NCBI GenBank assembly: GCA_032622095.1
Contig: CP136068.1
Location: 182,098,796-182,162,795 of the forward strand
DNA from: Siphonodentalium dalli
Taxonomy: Eukaryota > Mollusca > Scaphopoda > Gadilida > Siphonodentaliidae
Direction: 5' to 3'
Length of the DNA: 64,000 nt
Part shown: one piece after another, positions 20,778-32,591 of the stretch
Layout of the letters: every line of letters starts with the position of its first letter
Position numbering within the stretch: position 1 is the first letter of the stretch
Notes under the pieces: generated by a model
Told to the model about the DNA's origin: nothing
Seen by the model: only the letters and a program-made list of their open reading frames with translations
Databases searched by the model: none
Position numbers and translations under genes: made by a program

Positions 20778-21036
20778 GAACTTCCGGTTATACGGCTGTA
20801 ACGGTCGGACGCAATTTGAAAACAACGAAGATAAATCTTTAAAAAGTAAAGAAACAGAGTCCTGATCGTCCAAGATATCAACATAGCTATACTAATATGT
20901 TTCAAAGAGTTACCAGCTACATGTTTTTGGAGAAATTCACGACTTAAAAGGTGATATGACATTATACAGCCTGAGTTAGGGCCCAAACTCGACCGCCCCG
21001 TGGCAGCCATTTTGTTTCCAATGTAAACAATACCCG

Positions 21037-21966
21037 ATGACAAAGAAACGAAAACACAATAAATATAGCAAGGCCGATTCAAGTAGTGACAATAATTCTA
21101 CTATGCAAAGCGATGACAGCCAATATCCTTCACCTAAAAAACAGCTGACCATGGAGGACTTTGTCAATAAACCCGGCCAAGTTCCGCCATCGCCTATACT
21201 AGGAACTATACCTGAACAAATCACAGAGTTAATTAAAAGGGTGAACTCTCTATCTACTGATACTAAGCAAAATCACGAGAAATATTCCAATGAACAAAAA
21301 ATGCAGATATCTGAATTTGGCAGGATGGTAGGCAAATTTAAGACAGAAATAATTACGGCATTCAATGATAAAATGTCGAAATTAGAGGTCAGAATCGTGG
21401 AGTTAGAAGAAGAAAAACACAAAATGTCAAAAGACTTTAAATCAAAAGAATTAGAGTGGATTGGTGAACGTCGACAATTTAGGAATGAATTAAATGATTT
21501 GGAACAGCAAGGCAGAAAAGACAGTGTTCGTGTATTCGGCTTACAGGATGATGATGGAAAAGAAACCAGACATGATTGTGCTAAAAAGGCTATAAATATT
21601 TTCAAACAGAAATTGAAGTTGGACATTACACGCCATGACATTTCCATTGCTCATAGAATAGGAAAAAAGACGAGTAGTGATGGACAAGGACAACACCCAA
21701 TGAGACCTCGCGCAATAATAGTGAAATTCACTTCAAGAGAAGCTAAGCTGATGGTAGTGGAATCCAGGAGACTCATCAAACAGTCTGGAATTTCAATCAT
21801 TGAGGACGCCACGAAGTTTAATTATGAATTGCTCAAGAAAGCATACCAAGCTGACAATATACAAAATTCGTGGATAACAAATGGGAAATTATATGCAAAA
21901 ACCAAAAGTGGTGACATTGTTAAATTCAGAGATGAAATTGATCTCGAAAATATTATCAAAGGTTAA
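21037..21966 (+). CDS. LINE-B ORF1 protein (L1/Tx1-like, 309 aa), intact
   Basis: ATG start, uninterrupted. Residues about 60-150 are heptad-rich and charged (coiled coil: EVRIVELEEEKHKMSKDFK). Residues about 155-265 look like the L1 ORF1 RNA-recognition fold: DSVRVFGL, then DISIAHRIGKK and RPRAIIVKFTSREAK. The C-terminal part contains SIIEDATKFNYELLKKAYQ and GKLYAKTKSGDI. This is the trimeric RNA-binding chaperone of L1-type elements by family knowledge. A homologous orphan copy lies at 29657-30589. It is the only intact frame of this LINE. Confidence 0.85.
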   Translation: MTKKRKHNKYSKADSSSDNNSTMQSDDSQYPSPKKQLTMEDFVNKPGQVPPSPILGTIPEQITELIKRVNSLSTDTKQNHEKYSNEQKMQISEFGRMVGKFKTEIITAFNDKMSKLEVRIVELEEEKHKMSKDFKSKELEWIGERRQFRNELNDLEQQGRKDSVRVFGLQDDDGKETRHDCAKKAINIFKQKLKLDITRHDISIAHRIGKKTSSDGQGQHPMRPRAIIVKFTSREAKLMVVESRRLIKQSGISIIEDATKFNYELLKKAYQADNIQNSWITNGKLYAKTKSGDIVKFRDEIDLENIIKG

Positions 21967-23355
21967 CATATTTAAACTTCAGTAGACAGGGAATCCTGTC
22001 CATGTACAAAATCTATTGATTGTCAGCCGATTATTTTTGCTGATTTGCCGAAACCACAAACACGATAACTTACCGTATATACAAAGTACGACAATGGAGT
22101 CATACTCCACATATCTCCCCCATCATATATATCACAGCCAACGTCCCTAGGTGTCGAGTAAACACTTTTGCAAACAGTTCCAACATAAACAATAATCCTC
22201 TTTTAAACACTGAAAACTCCCTACCAGATTGTGAGTCGTATGATGATAATCATAAATGTCCCTTGAAAATGTTGATCTATATATGCACTCCTAGAAATGA
22301 GAGAAAACTCATGTATCCAGAATAGTAAATGCTGTGATTTACACGCTTACTCAAATGCTACAACAAAGTGGACTGAATATGTAGGTTAATCATGCTGTGA
22401 CTCTTCTTGAGTATGAACTTGTCACACGAATTTTACCACACTGTAGATTGGGCAACAATTAAACTATCAAAATGACCGAATTGAATCATCCGCCGAGTTA
22501 CATGTTCACTAGTCACGTGGTAACATTGGAATGTAATATATTGATTTTTCTGTATCGATCGCAGCCATACCCACCCCTTGCCCCATCTTATCAGTACCCA
22601 GTGTTTAATGGGATGTTAGAGAGACTGTCCTCTTCATACATGTAGCTATTCGTGTAATATTTAATTCAATGGAGCACAAGCATAGATTTTTTTTTTGTTA
22701 CATGGAATTGAATCTTCTCTCATTGTCTATATATGTGTAGCTTCAAGTTCCAGATTGGTGAGATTGAGTTATAGGTGTAGAGATCGGTTATACACGTATA
22801 TTGCATTTTATATCTATTCCTGTTACTTTAAATTAAAATTGGAATCGCCAGTGAATCGTACCGATCTCTCGTATGTATATTTCTACCCATTTTCTCTATT
22901 TTCAATTTAGGTGTAAGATGAGTTATACTCACAACGTGTCTCATTCCGTAAGAGGTTGAGATAACAGCTATCTTTTGTTATATAAAGTGATAATATTAAG
23001 CCACTCACTCGGACCTGAACATATATAAATCAATATATACTATATAGAATGGCTGAGACCTGAAACATATATAAATCAATACTATATATATAATGGGTAG
23101 TAACCCCTCCCCCACACAATGCCTTTTGTTAATCTTACAAAAACGACTTTTTTTGCTCATTGTTATTTTTGTGTGCGTGTGTGTGTGCGTTTGTGGAACG
23201 AAAGCTTTTTCTTTGTGTCAAAAATGTATAATTATCACTAAATTCAATGGAATCAATAATTTTTGCTTGTTTTACAGGGACCTTAATATTCTTAACTATA
23301 CTTACTATTGCTTTACTTCTTTTCGTTTCGGTTGTCTGCGTACTGCTGTCGTTAA
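21967..23355 (+). other. LINE-B inter-ORF region
   Basis: No ORF of note. A ~46-bp tandem pair (ACCTGAACATATATAAATCA) lies near 23007-23095 and a GT-rich run near 23169-23195. At 1.4 kb it is long for an L1 inter-ORF spacer, so it may hold an older insertion or a decayed leader of ORF2. Confidence 0.5.
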
Positions 23356-26300
23356 ATGTCTATAAAAATAGTATCTGCTAATTGCCGAGGGCTTAATCAA
23401 AAAGAAAAGCGCCGCGATGTGTTCAACTTCTTGCGAAATTCTAATGCCTCGCTATATTGTCTCCAAGATACACATGGAAAAATACATTGAATCTGAATGG
23501 GGTTTCAAAATTGAAGCATCTTCTTACAAGTCCCAATCGCGCGGAGTAGCAATTCTTTTCAAAAATAACTTTGACTATCATATACACAATGTATTAAAGG
23601 ACGACAACGGAAACTTTATAATACTAGACATGACGATTGAACAAATGAGAATAACTCTTGCAAATATCTGCGGACCAAACGAAGATAATCCAGATTTCTA
23701 TGTTCGACTCAAAAATAAAATCCTTGATATTGGCAACACGCAAGTTATAATTTGTGGGTACTGGAATTTGGCTCGCGACCAGAACATGGATACTTATAAT
23801 TATAAACATATAAATAATCCAAAAGCATTAAAAGCAGTGGAATCACTTGTGGACAGACTCGAACTTGTAGATGCATGGAGGCTTAATAATGAAAATGAGA
23901 AGCGATACACTTGGAGGAGGAAATCTCCAATTAAAATGGCAAGACTTGATTATTTCCTGATATCAAATGACCTAATTAGTATTACAGGAGCGGGCCCAGA
24001 AATATTACCAGGTTATAGATCAGATCACTCTATTATTACTCTATCTTTATCGCTGAATAATATCAATAGAGGCCAGGGTTTCTGGAAATTCAATACTTCT
24101 CTCTTACACGAAGAAAAATATATGGATTTGGTTAAGTCTATCATAGAATCAAACAAATGTAGATACAAATATATCCGACGCGGTGAAGCGGATTACACCT
24201 CAAGCAGATGCGAAATTGGCAAAAAACTTCTTCTTGACGCAATTCTACTCGATATCAGAGGTCAAACAATGGCGTATTCAGCTAAACGCAAACGTGAGCG
24301 AAAAGAAAAAGAAGGCTCATTATTAAAAATTAAAAATGAACTCGAAATTTCCATCGACAAATGTTCAGTTGATTTAAATAAGAAGGCCAATATAATGAAA
24401 CAAATTCAAAACATTGACACTGAACTCCATGAAATGAGAAAAGAAGCTACCCAAGGGGCAATGTTGAGATCGAAAGCAAAGTGGATTGAGCATGGAGAAA
24501 AACCAACAAAATACTTCCTGAATTTAGAAAAACGAAACTATATATCAAAAATCCTGGCACTCTTGAAGGATTCAAACGGAAAAAAGTTAACAAACCAAAA
24601 TGAAATTTTAAATGAAACACGAAAATTCTACCAAATCTTGTACTCGTCAACAAAAGACAATAGACTTTGATTAAGATTCAATATTGGATCAAGGTAAATA
24701 TTCAAGACTATCGCCCGAGGCAGCCCAAAGTATAGAAGGCCCCATAACTCTAGGTGAACTAACGATGGCACTAAAAAAATCAAAAAACGAAAAATCTTCC
24801 GGCTTAGATGGCTAACCTTATGAGTTCTGGAAATTTTTCTGGTCTGACCTGGGTCAACTCCTGTGTGAATCGCTGAATGAATCCCTCGTTGATGGTGAGC
24901 TTTCCATTACACAAAAACAAGGCCTGATAACAATTATCCCAAAAAAAGACAAGGAACGACATCTTCTCAAAAACTGGAGGCCGATCACCTTACTGAATGT
25001 CTCATACCAACTAGCATCGTCATGTATAGCAAAGCGACTTAAACGCGTTCTACATCACATAATTAGCGAAGACCAAAGCGGATTTCTCAAAGGCCGATAC
25101 ATAGGCGATAACACTAGATTGGTTTATGATATTATATTCAGAAGTAAATTGCAAAACAAACCGGGTCTTTTACTTTTAGTAGATTTTGAAAAAGCATTTG
25201 ATTCCGTATCATGGAAATTCATCATGAAATGTTTAGATATGTTCAATTTTGGTGAATCACTAAAGAGATGGATTACAATTTTTTGCAACAATATTAATTC
25301 CTCAATTCTGATAAATGGCCACATCTCGAGGAGCTTCAGTCTTTCTCGAGGCTGTCGACAAGGTGACCCCGTCTCACCGTATATTTTTTTGATATGCGCA
25401 GAAATTTTATCTCTCTTGGTGAAGCAAAATGGAAATATGGCAGGAATAACCCTCGGCAATCAGGGATACAAAATAACACAGTACGCAGACGACACGACAT
25501 TCATCTTAGATGGTAGTGAAAATAGTTTACGAGAAGCTTATACAATACTATACTTCTTTGCAGACATATCTGGCTTACGTATCAACCCTAGCAAATGTCA
25601 GGCGTCGTGGATAGGATCACATACATATCGGAAAGATTGTATTTGTCCCGATCTAAATCTAAACTTTTCTCCTACCTTCGATTTATTGGGTATTCAGTTC
25701 AATACAGACCTAGGCAAGATGAGTCATAACTATGATAACAAATTAGTGGACATAAACCGTATGATCGAAACATGGAAACATAGACTATTAACACCAATCG
25801 GAAGAATAACAGTGATCAAATCTCTTATACTACCTAAACTTACGCACCTATTCATAGCACTACCAGATCCTGGAAACGCATTTATTAAACAGCTCGAATC
25901 ACTTCTTTACAAATTTTTTTGGAAATCTAATAGGGACAGAATAAAAAGAAAGCTCATTTGCCAAGACTATCAAAATGGCGGCTTGAAAATGGTAGATATC
26001 AGAAACTTTATAATGTCAATGAAAATAACTTGGGTTAGACGTCTTATGTCAATAAACTCGAAATGGATCCCTTTAACTGATCTCCCTGTTGCCAATGACT
26101 CACTATTTCTTTTTTATGACAGCATGTACTTGCGAAACTATTCCAAAAATATATTAAATCCATTCTGGCGTGATGTACTCACAACATGGAGCTATTTCAG
26201 TGAGAAGAATGAGTCAAACGGAAATATATGTACTTGGGTCTTATGGAAAAATCCAAACATAAAGCTGCACGACAAAATTATCAACTTCGCTACATGGAGA

Positions 26301-27140
26301 AGACATGGCATATTTTTTATCAATGACTTGATACATACAAATGGTAAATTCCACACACCCGAAAGTCTTTACGCTTCTTTTAATGTATCCACTGACTTCA
26401 TCACCTTGAACGCAATTTGCAGACAAATTAATTCATTAGCCAAAAAATATAAGAAAACTTTAACTCGTTGTACTAATCCCATACAACCCAGCAATATGGT
26501 TCCACTTTTGCGAAATTCAAAGGGTGGGCAAGACTTCTATAAAATTTTGAATGCTATGAAATTTTCCCCTAAACCCCAAAGCAAATGGACAATTGAAATT
26601 GGGGTGCCAGAAATGGACTGGACAATTTTCAACCGCCTACCTTTCTCCACGACGCCTGATACAAAGCTTCAGTGGTTACAGTTCAGGATTAATTCTAGGA
26701 TATTATCAACAAATAGATTTCTTAAAATAATAAAAGTAAGATCTGATGACCAGTGCAATCGATGCAGAAATAATAATGAGAACATCTCACATATATTCTG
26801 GGACTGCGCATGCGTACAACAATTCCTAGGTGAGCTTAACGATTGGTCAACCAAAAATAACCTTAATCTCAAATAATCGAAAAAGATAATTATTCTTGGT
26901 TCTCCACCAACAGAAGGAAATTATACCACCAATTTGTTTTGGCTGCTTGTCAAACAATACATATATCGAACTAAATTCAACCCAGACATGCTATCCGTCA
27001 AATCTGTTATAACAACCCTCAAATACAGGTATAGATGTGACAAATTCAATGTTCGTTGTAATATGAAAATTGCAGAATTTGAGAAAAACTGGTTTCAGAT
27101 AGAAAGCGCTATAAATAAAAATGAAGCAAAGATTTCTTGA
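23356..27140 (+). pseudogene. LINE-B ORF2: endonuclease and reverse transcriptase, broken
   Basis: An ATG at 23356 opens an L1-type endonuclease (IKIVSANCRGLNQKEKRRD, then LQDTH). A 2-nt deletion near 23472 shifts frame. Endonuclease motifs follow (RRKSPIKMARLDYFLIS, PGYRSDHSII), but the catalytic GDWN site reads GYWN (Tyr codon 23759-23761). The frame shifts again at 24660-24675 with adjacent stops. TAA at 24813-24815 interrupts SSGLDG-PYEFW, and TAA at 26874 cuts the C-terminus. RT motifs are intact from 25119: VDFEKAFDSVSW, GCRQGDPVSPY, YADD, and a Cys/His motif CNRCRNNNENISHIFWDC. Total length about 1,260 codons, usual for Tx1/L1-like ORF2. Confidence 0.85.
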
Positions 27141-27505
27141 TATATACTCATCAGACTCCTTTAAGAATTATGTTTCCGTTCTACCTCTTACTCTCTTCAA
27201 TTATAATTATATAAATTATAGTCACCCTTCAGTGAGTGTCGTGCTAAACCGAAACAAAAATAAAAATAACATGTTTTAACGTGAATTAAAACTCCAACTC
27301 ATTGCCCGATCGCCCGTTTAGAGCCACAGAATGCCCGTTGATGTAAGTAAGAGTGCAAGCGTGAGCGAATGCATGAGTGTATGCCTGAATGTATGTATCA
27401 GATGAATATTATCTATCTATATTTTGTATTTTGTACAACCATTCATTATGTATGTTAATCATCTGACTGATTCAATAAAAAATTATTATAAAAAAAAAAC
27501 AAACA
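27141..27505 (+). other. LINE-B 3' UTR and A-rich tail
   Basis: Non-coding sequence after the true ORF2 end. It contains AATAAA near 27474, then an A run and ACAAACAAAC before the target-site duplication. Confidence 0.75.
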
Positions 27506-27520
27506 AACAAGTGACGCATG
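27506..27520 (+). repeat. Target-site duplication of LINE-B (right)
   Basis: AACAAGTGACGCATG directly after the A/C-rich tail of the LINE. The first bases could also belong to the tail, so the true duplication is 13-15 bp. Confidence 0.9.
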
Positions 27521-27665
27521 TCACGGGTAAATATGTTTCCAATATATACATCATGGCCCAATATAGGATGTAGTCATAAGAGCAAATGAGGATTTGGGTT
27601 CACAAGTGACACGCGTCACGAATAAATATGTTTCCAATACATGCAACATGGGTCTTCCAATCAGT
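27521..27665 (+). repeat. ~95-bp tandem repeat, right part
   Basis: Continuation of the array interrupted at 20777. It contains the unit GGGTTCACAAGTGACACGCG and AATAAATATGTTTCCAATACA. Confidence 0.7.
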
Positions 27666-27724
27666 AAAGTTATGATGAGAAGTTATTTCTATTTTGAAAA
27701 GAGGCTGTTCTTGTGATTATGTAT

Positions 27725-29345
27725 ACCGGTAGCTGCATGTAGTAGTATTAGCTGGGTTTGTACAAATACTAGTACAGTTGTCTAGATAACTTACCGGAAT
27801 GAGTGCAGAACCATGTGCATAAGATTCATTATGTTGTGTTTGAACTTAAAGGTCCACAATATGATTTTATGGTCCCCATATCATCAGATTCCAACAACAA
27901 CAACAACATTTATTGACATCCCACTTAATTATCAGAATCGATTAATTGTCAAAAACAATTATGCTTACTGCTGTCAACTATAGTATAAATAGCCCAAGAA
28001 GTGTTCTATATCAATATTCTGTTCAGTGTAATTTGTGTCGAGATTAAGTCGGTCGGCTTTTGTCGAATATTTGCGGTGGCGAATAATAACATATTTCAGA
28101 ACATGATATCTGATAAATCAGGGCTTTGATGGATGGGTTCCTCAACTCATAACTTATCGGAATGAGTGCCAACCATGTGTATGCTATTCATTATGTTGTG
28201 TTTTACCTTAAAGGGACCCAATCCGAACTGATGGTCTCCATGTGATCAGATTCCAACAACAACAACAATTCATGAAATGCCGCTTTAGTTATCAGTCGAT
28301 TAATTGCCAAACAAATTTAATTACCGCTGTCAACTATAGTATACAGTTGCTCAAGGACTGTTATATATTAATATTTAACGTAATTTGGTATCGAGACTGT
28401 CGGTCAGCATTTGTCGAATATTTACCAGCTAGGCCGCCACATATTTGAGGTGGCGAATAATAAATGATAAACCAGGGCTTTGATGGATGGGTTCCTAGAC
28501 TCAAATATTATTATTTTTTTTTCTCTTGATGCCGAAAAATAATAATTCAGATTATGTATCTTTAATGCTAATATTAAGGTAGCAGTATTAAGTGCTTTAC
28601 AGCTAATATATATGTATCATTGAAAAGAAAGTTTTCGGTCAATTGCACAGTTCAAGCAGGTGTGCCAAGCAATAGGTAATTTTTTACTCAGGTGTTGTTC
28701 ATGAATATTTTAGTATTCATTACATATATTTTGAATACATGGGTCTTTACATAAGTAAAATTATGATCAGAAGTTTTGCTGCTAGTAATGTATCTTATTC
28801 AAGGTTATAAAATGAAGCTGTTCTTCTGTAGCTAGTAGTGTGAACAAGGTTTGTTCAAACAGTTTTCCAGGTAACTTATTGGAATGAGTGCCGGACCATG
28901 TGTATAATATTTATTATGATGTATTTGACCTTAAAGGTACATAATCTGATTTGACGGCCTCCTACCTTATCTGATTGCAACAACTACGTTTCTAGACATG
29001 CCGCTTAACAGTTATCAGAATCTTATTAATTGCAAAAAAATTATTTGTTAATATGTAACAGGCTCCTCTACTAAAAGCTGGTATCCCCCCAGTAGCAGCA
29101 GAAGTATTAATTTAGGGGCGTTATAATAAATCAGACTATGTATCTTTACTGCAAATATTAAGGTAGTATTATTTATAAATATAAATAGGGCTTTAAAGCT
29201 ATTAAATGTATCACCGAAACAGGTTTTCAGTCAACGGCAAGGTTGGTGCATGTACACTAAGCAATTGGTATCTTTACTCAGGTGTGGCTCTTGATTACTT
29301 TAGTACTCGTTACTAGTAATAATGGTATTTAGTCGAAATATATTA
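27725..29345 (+). repeat. Dispersed repeat family R, tandem diverged copies
   Basis: At least three diverged copies start near 27740, 28140 and 28840. Landmarks such as ACTTAAAGGTCCACAATATG, TTCCAACAACAACAAC, GGTGGCGAATAATAA and CAGATTATGTATCTTTAA recur. Copy 1 is at 20040-20540. No coding frame is conserved between copies. Confidence 0.7.
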
Positions 29346-29394
29346 TTGATTACTTCAGTATTATACTGAAGCTATCAATAATATGTTTCGACTA
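29331..29394. repeat. Near-perfect 64-bp hairpin
   Basis: The left arm AGTCGAAATATATTATTGAT and the right arm ATCAATAATATGTTTCGACT are inverse complements with one or two differences, around an inner CTTCAGTATTATACTGAAG palindrome. It sits at the end of a family R copy. Confidence 0.8.
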
Positions 29395-29656
29395 TTCATT
29401 ACTTGTAATAATGGTATTTTAATAGTCAAAACATATTACATACTTGTACATGTTCAGTCAGGATTGCATGAGTATCTGATATTTAAGCTTGCATTGAATC
29501 AAACTTGCTTTTCATATAAATTTATGCATCATTATATACAATGGAACACATATTGCATATTTCAAATACATTAAGTTGAACATATATTCAACCTAAGGAA
29601 ATTAGTATTCCACACGTTAGATCAGAACATGTGTATATGGATTACAAATGTGATTA

Positions 29657-30589
29657 TACATCAGACAGTTTGCTTATTTGCCTGATCTTCTTGGTTTTGT
29701 CGGTGTACTTGATGTATATCTTGCCTCCAACAGACCAGGCATCATCAACGACAGCCAGTTATTTGGCATTCTTCAGTAGTGTACTATTTCCATCAGTTAA
29801 ATCTTCTTTTATTACCAATTTCTGTCCTTTTAAGGTTTTGCGTACCGCAATCACTGAGTTTTTTGTTCTTCTGGAGATGAAGTTACATATCACACTCCTT
29901 GGATATTTCTGATCTGGTTTGTGTTTTCCAATGCGATGTGCGATGCTGATATCTTCCTGAGTGATGTATTTCAAGTTGAGTTTATTCTGAATAATATGAA
30001 TGACTTTTTTCTCGCATTCATCAACTGTTTCAGTACTATGATCATCAATTCCAAAAATTCTTATGGTGTTTTTCCTTGTTTGTTGTTCGAGTCTATTATT
30101 CTTTTCCTTCAGTGCGTCCATTTCTGCTGTCATTCCTTCAATATCTGTATCTCGCTCTTCGATTTGTTCGGTCATTTGTCTCATTTCACCCTCCATCCTG
30201 TCCATTCGCTGTTCGACATAAAACAGTTTCCCAATACACTCATCTTTCACATTGTCTAGCTTCTTATCAAATTCAGTCTTCATTTGAGAAATAATCATGT
30301 TCATACTTTCAGTTTTTACAAGTGGTTCCAAGCTTTTGTCCAGATCAGTTTTTGTAACCATTTTGTCCAGCTTCGCATTGATCTCAGATAACGCTTTGGC
30401 TAAGTTGGTTGCTGGTGTGGCTTCAAACGATAATTTCTGCTGACTTCCCTGCCCAATTTGGGATGTTTTCTGTTTTTTTGGTGGCACAGCAGTAGATTTT
30501 GGTTTCACAGGTTTACCAGGGTTCGGATTTATACTATCGTCGCCGCTCGCACTGGAGGTGGAGCTTACTGGGGGCCGTTTTTATGGCAT
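29657..30589 (-). pseudogene. Orphan L1/Tx1-like ORF1, two nonsense codons
   Basis: Homologue of the LINE-B ORF1. ATG at 30589, with TAA at codon 3 (30581-30583), then an open frame to 29762: a Ser/Pro-rich start, a long coiled coil (about residues 60-160), the RNA-binding part with KNTIRIFGIDDH and EDISIAHRIGKHK, and KLVIKEDLTDGNSTLLKNAK. A TAA at 29759-29761 is followed in frame by the rest of the C-terminal domain (GGKIYIKYTDKTKKIRQIS). No ORF2 follows in the expected place. It is diverged from LINE-B, so a different subfamily. Confidence 0.75.
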
Positions 30590-30937
30590 GCCAAATGTTT
30601 ATCTGTCGACAGGACTGTATACTAGCTATCACGAAAATAGGAGAGATCTCTATTTGAACAGTAATTTATCGTGATCGGGCTCAAACTCACTGTTAGATCT
30701 TATGTTGATTGTAGGTGCTAATCTCTGCTTCCGTATCGTATGTAGTTTCTGTCGATCGGCCGTGTATAACAGATTGTTAGGAAAAAATAATAATGCCCGT
30801 CAAATATTGTGATGTTGTTACGACGCTATCTTGTTGATGTGACCATATTAGGAATCCAATAAAATACACAATTCCTCGTACGAATAGCCAATAACCATGG
30901 TATTATTTTACACATAACTCTGTACAGTTGTTCAGAA

Positions 30938-31271
30938 ATATTCACATGAATTCTCAGTCATTGCAGTTATTCTATGACGAAGTTCTCGAAAACTTACGCA
31001 TTGGCGGGAAGTAAAGACGAATGCTAGTTCAGTTCGTGTGAAGATTTTTATCGAATCAGGCGATGCTATCCAGGAATCCAGAGTCGTGAATCCTTTCCTC
31101 AGTTCATGGCGGGAATGTTATCCCATAATATTCTTGTTTTGTTTTCAGTCACAGTGACTAGGGACCACTACAACGCGTTCGCGACCAATGAATACATTGT
31201 ACACGGCAACAACTGACAAACCTGTCACACCACATTACACCAACCAGTAGTTAACTATCGCCGTGCGATAC
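30938..31271 (-). repeat. Dispersed repeat, copy B
   Basis: Partner of 10877-11249. Copy B lacks the internal duplication. On the minus strand it starts at a GCGATA palindrome and ends CATGTGAATAT. Flanks differ from copy A on both sides, so it is a true insertion unit or LTR-like fragment. Confidence 0.7.
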
Positions 31272-31549
31272 ATTTGGGTCCCAAGCAAAACCAGCCATTC
31301 GCACGACATGGACCAGAAAAGAGTGTTTCCTCATTCTATTCCTGATATGGTAGCAATAAAGAGCGTTTATCTGATTTCGGGATAAATTTAAATTTTTTTG
31401 CACACAAAAAAATAAATGTTTTACAATTTTACTCAACATTCTCTCTTTTGCGTTTAACTTCGTCAAATCATTTAAATTGGGAATATTTTACAAATGGAAA
31501 TAATATTATTCAGTACATGTATATTGGAAAAAAAAATTCATGTACTTAC

Positions 31550-31659
31550 CGGTCAACTAGTTCATGTTTACGACCAGACAGTTTTCCATTTCTCTTTCGC
31601 AGTTCTTCCTTCAGTTGTTTGAGTGTATAATCGTCGTATTTTGGAGCAGATTCTGCCAT
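31550..31659 (-). CDS. Candidate first exon coding a SAP domain
   Basis: ATG at 31659 (MAESAPKYDDYTL). The 36 codons match a SAP DNA-binding motif: YTLKQLKEELRKRNGKLSG then RKHELVDR, with the expected two-helix spacing. The frame runs directly into a consensus donor, exon end CG and intron GTAAGT (31549-31544), phase 2. SAP exons of this kind open many invertebrate proteins, including YqaJ-type nuclease-like genes, but the next exon was not identified. To the left lie the dispersed repeat and an orphan LINE ORF1, so the gene may be disrupted or have a long intron. Confidence 0.5.
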
Positions 31660-31815
31660 AGTGAATAGATGTATGTACATGATGATTTGGAGTTTGGGAT
31701 GAATCCCGGACAGATTTGGTAGGGCCGTATGCCCTCCCCTACAACCCGCTTGTTGGATGCTGTGTTGTTGCTGAAGAGCGTTCTTGACTTTCATGCCCCC
31801 GCAGCAGGAAGTGGT

Positions 31816-32591
31816 CTAGACCTTGATTTTTTTTATTTCTGTTTTCCTTTTTTTCCTATCGGTTGTTGTTGTTGCCTTTGTTCGTGATGCGTCGTCGAGA
31901 GCTTTGTTGTTGCTGATTGTTGGCTTTATGCTGCTTGTGTAATAAGCATTACATGCTTCGGCGATTCTCGCCGATTCAATGTAGTCAGTTTCTTTTACAA
32001 GCTTGCCTAACATGTCCCTGTATTCATTACCCGACCTTATGGAAGTGGTGGATTTGCTGCTGATGTTGCTGGTGGTGGAGATGGGGGACACCGGTATGTG
32101 TTGGTACTCCGGTGTCGCAGGTGTAAATGTGTCCATCTCTACCTCAAAGTCAGCGGCAGGAGCGTCGGGGATGGTATCCGCGTTCCTGTCTCCGTTGACC
32201 TCGGTGACGATAGCAGAGACATCCGGGTTGACATCGGCGTCTATGCTTCTGGTGGTGGTATCGTCGGGTTGTGGCCGAGTGGGGGGAGCTGGGCGTCTCT
32301 CAACTCTGCCCTGTTTCCACTTGGCCTTCCTGTCTGCATCTCTTCTTTTGCGGGAGGGGGTCTTGCTTTTCCGCTTCCTTTTTGCTCTTTGTCCCCAGGT
32401 AGCTGGCGGTCTCCAGCTACCGGGTTACGGCCGACAGTGGGTCCTGATAAGGACCGTGTCGGTTTAATCCGGTAGGTTAAAAGCAACTCAACATGGCTGT
32501 CTGACCGGTGTAAATTCCATGTCAGGCAGTGATCCAAGTTGAGTGAGTTCAGAACGAGCCTGACTTCAGCGGGAATAATAGGTGAATCCAT
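31816..32591 (-). pseudogene. Basic ORF with RRD motif, one frameshift
   Basis: ATG at 32591 (MDSPIIPAEVRLVLNSLNL). About 55 residues read SLNLDHCLTWNLHRSDSHVELLLTYR. A frameshift near 32400-32430 moves into a frame with a very basic block (KRKRKSKTPSRKRRDADRKAKW), then an acidic and Ser/Thr-rich region (NPDVSAIVTEVNGD, TPATPEYQHIPVSP) and a lysine-rich end at 31816. I recall similar S-x-RRD-x-x-R blocks in mobile-element ORFs of invertebrates, but cannot name a family. Function unknown; it could be a nucleic-acid-binding gag-like protein. Confidence 0.4.

Larger units (their letters stand above)
20778..27505 (+). mobile_element. Near full-length Tx1/L1-like LINE, copy B, with target-site duplication
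   Basis: The insert is bounded by the exact 15-bp direct repeat AACAAGTGACGCATG at 20763-20777 and 27506-27520. Removing the insert restores the ~95-bp tandem repeat unit. Order: 5' UTR (20778-21036), ORF1, a 1.4-kb inter-ORF region, ORF2, a 3' UTR with AATAAA near 27474, and an A-rich tail. About 6.7 kb. ORF2 carries several inactivating changes, so this copy is not active. Confidence 0.9.

Noticed and set aside
32003-32475. Long plus-strand ORFs (154 and 125 codons)
   Set aside because: They lie opposite the basic RRD-type ORF, which has the more protein-like composition; Leu/Val/Ser bias is explained by the antisense of a Lys/Arg/Thr-rich frame.
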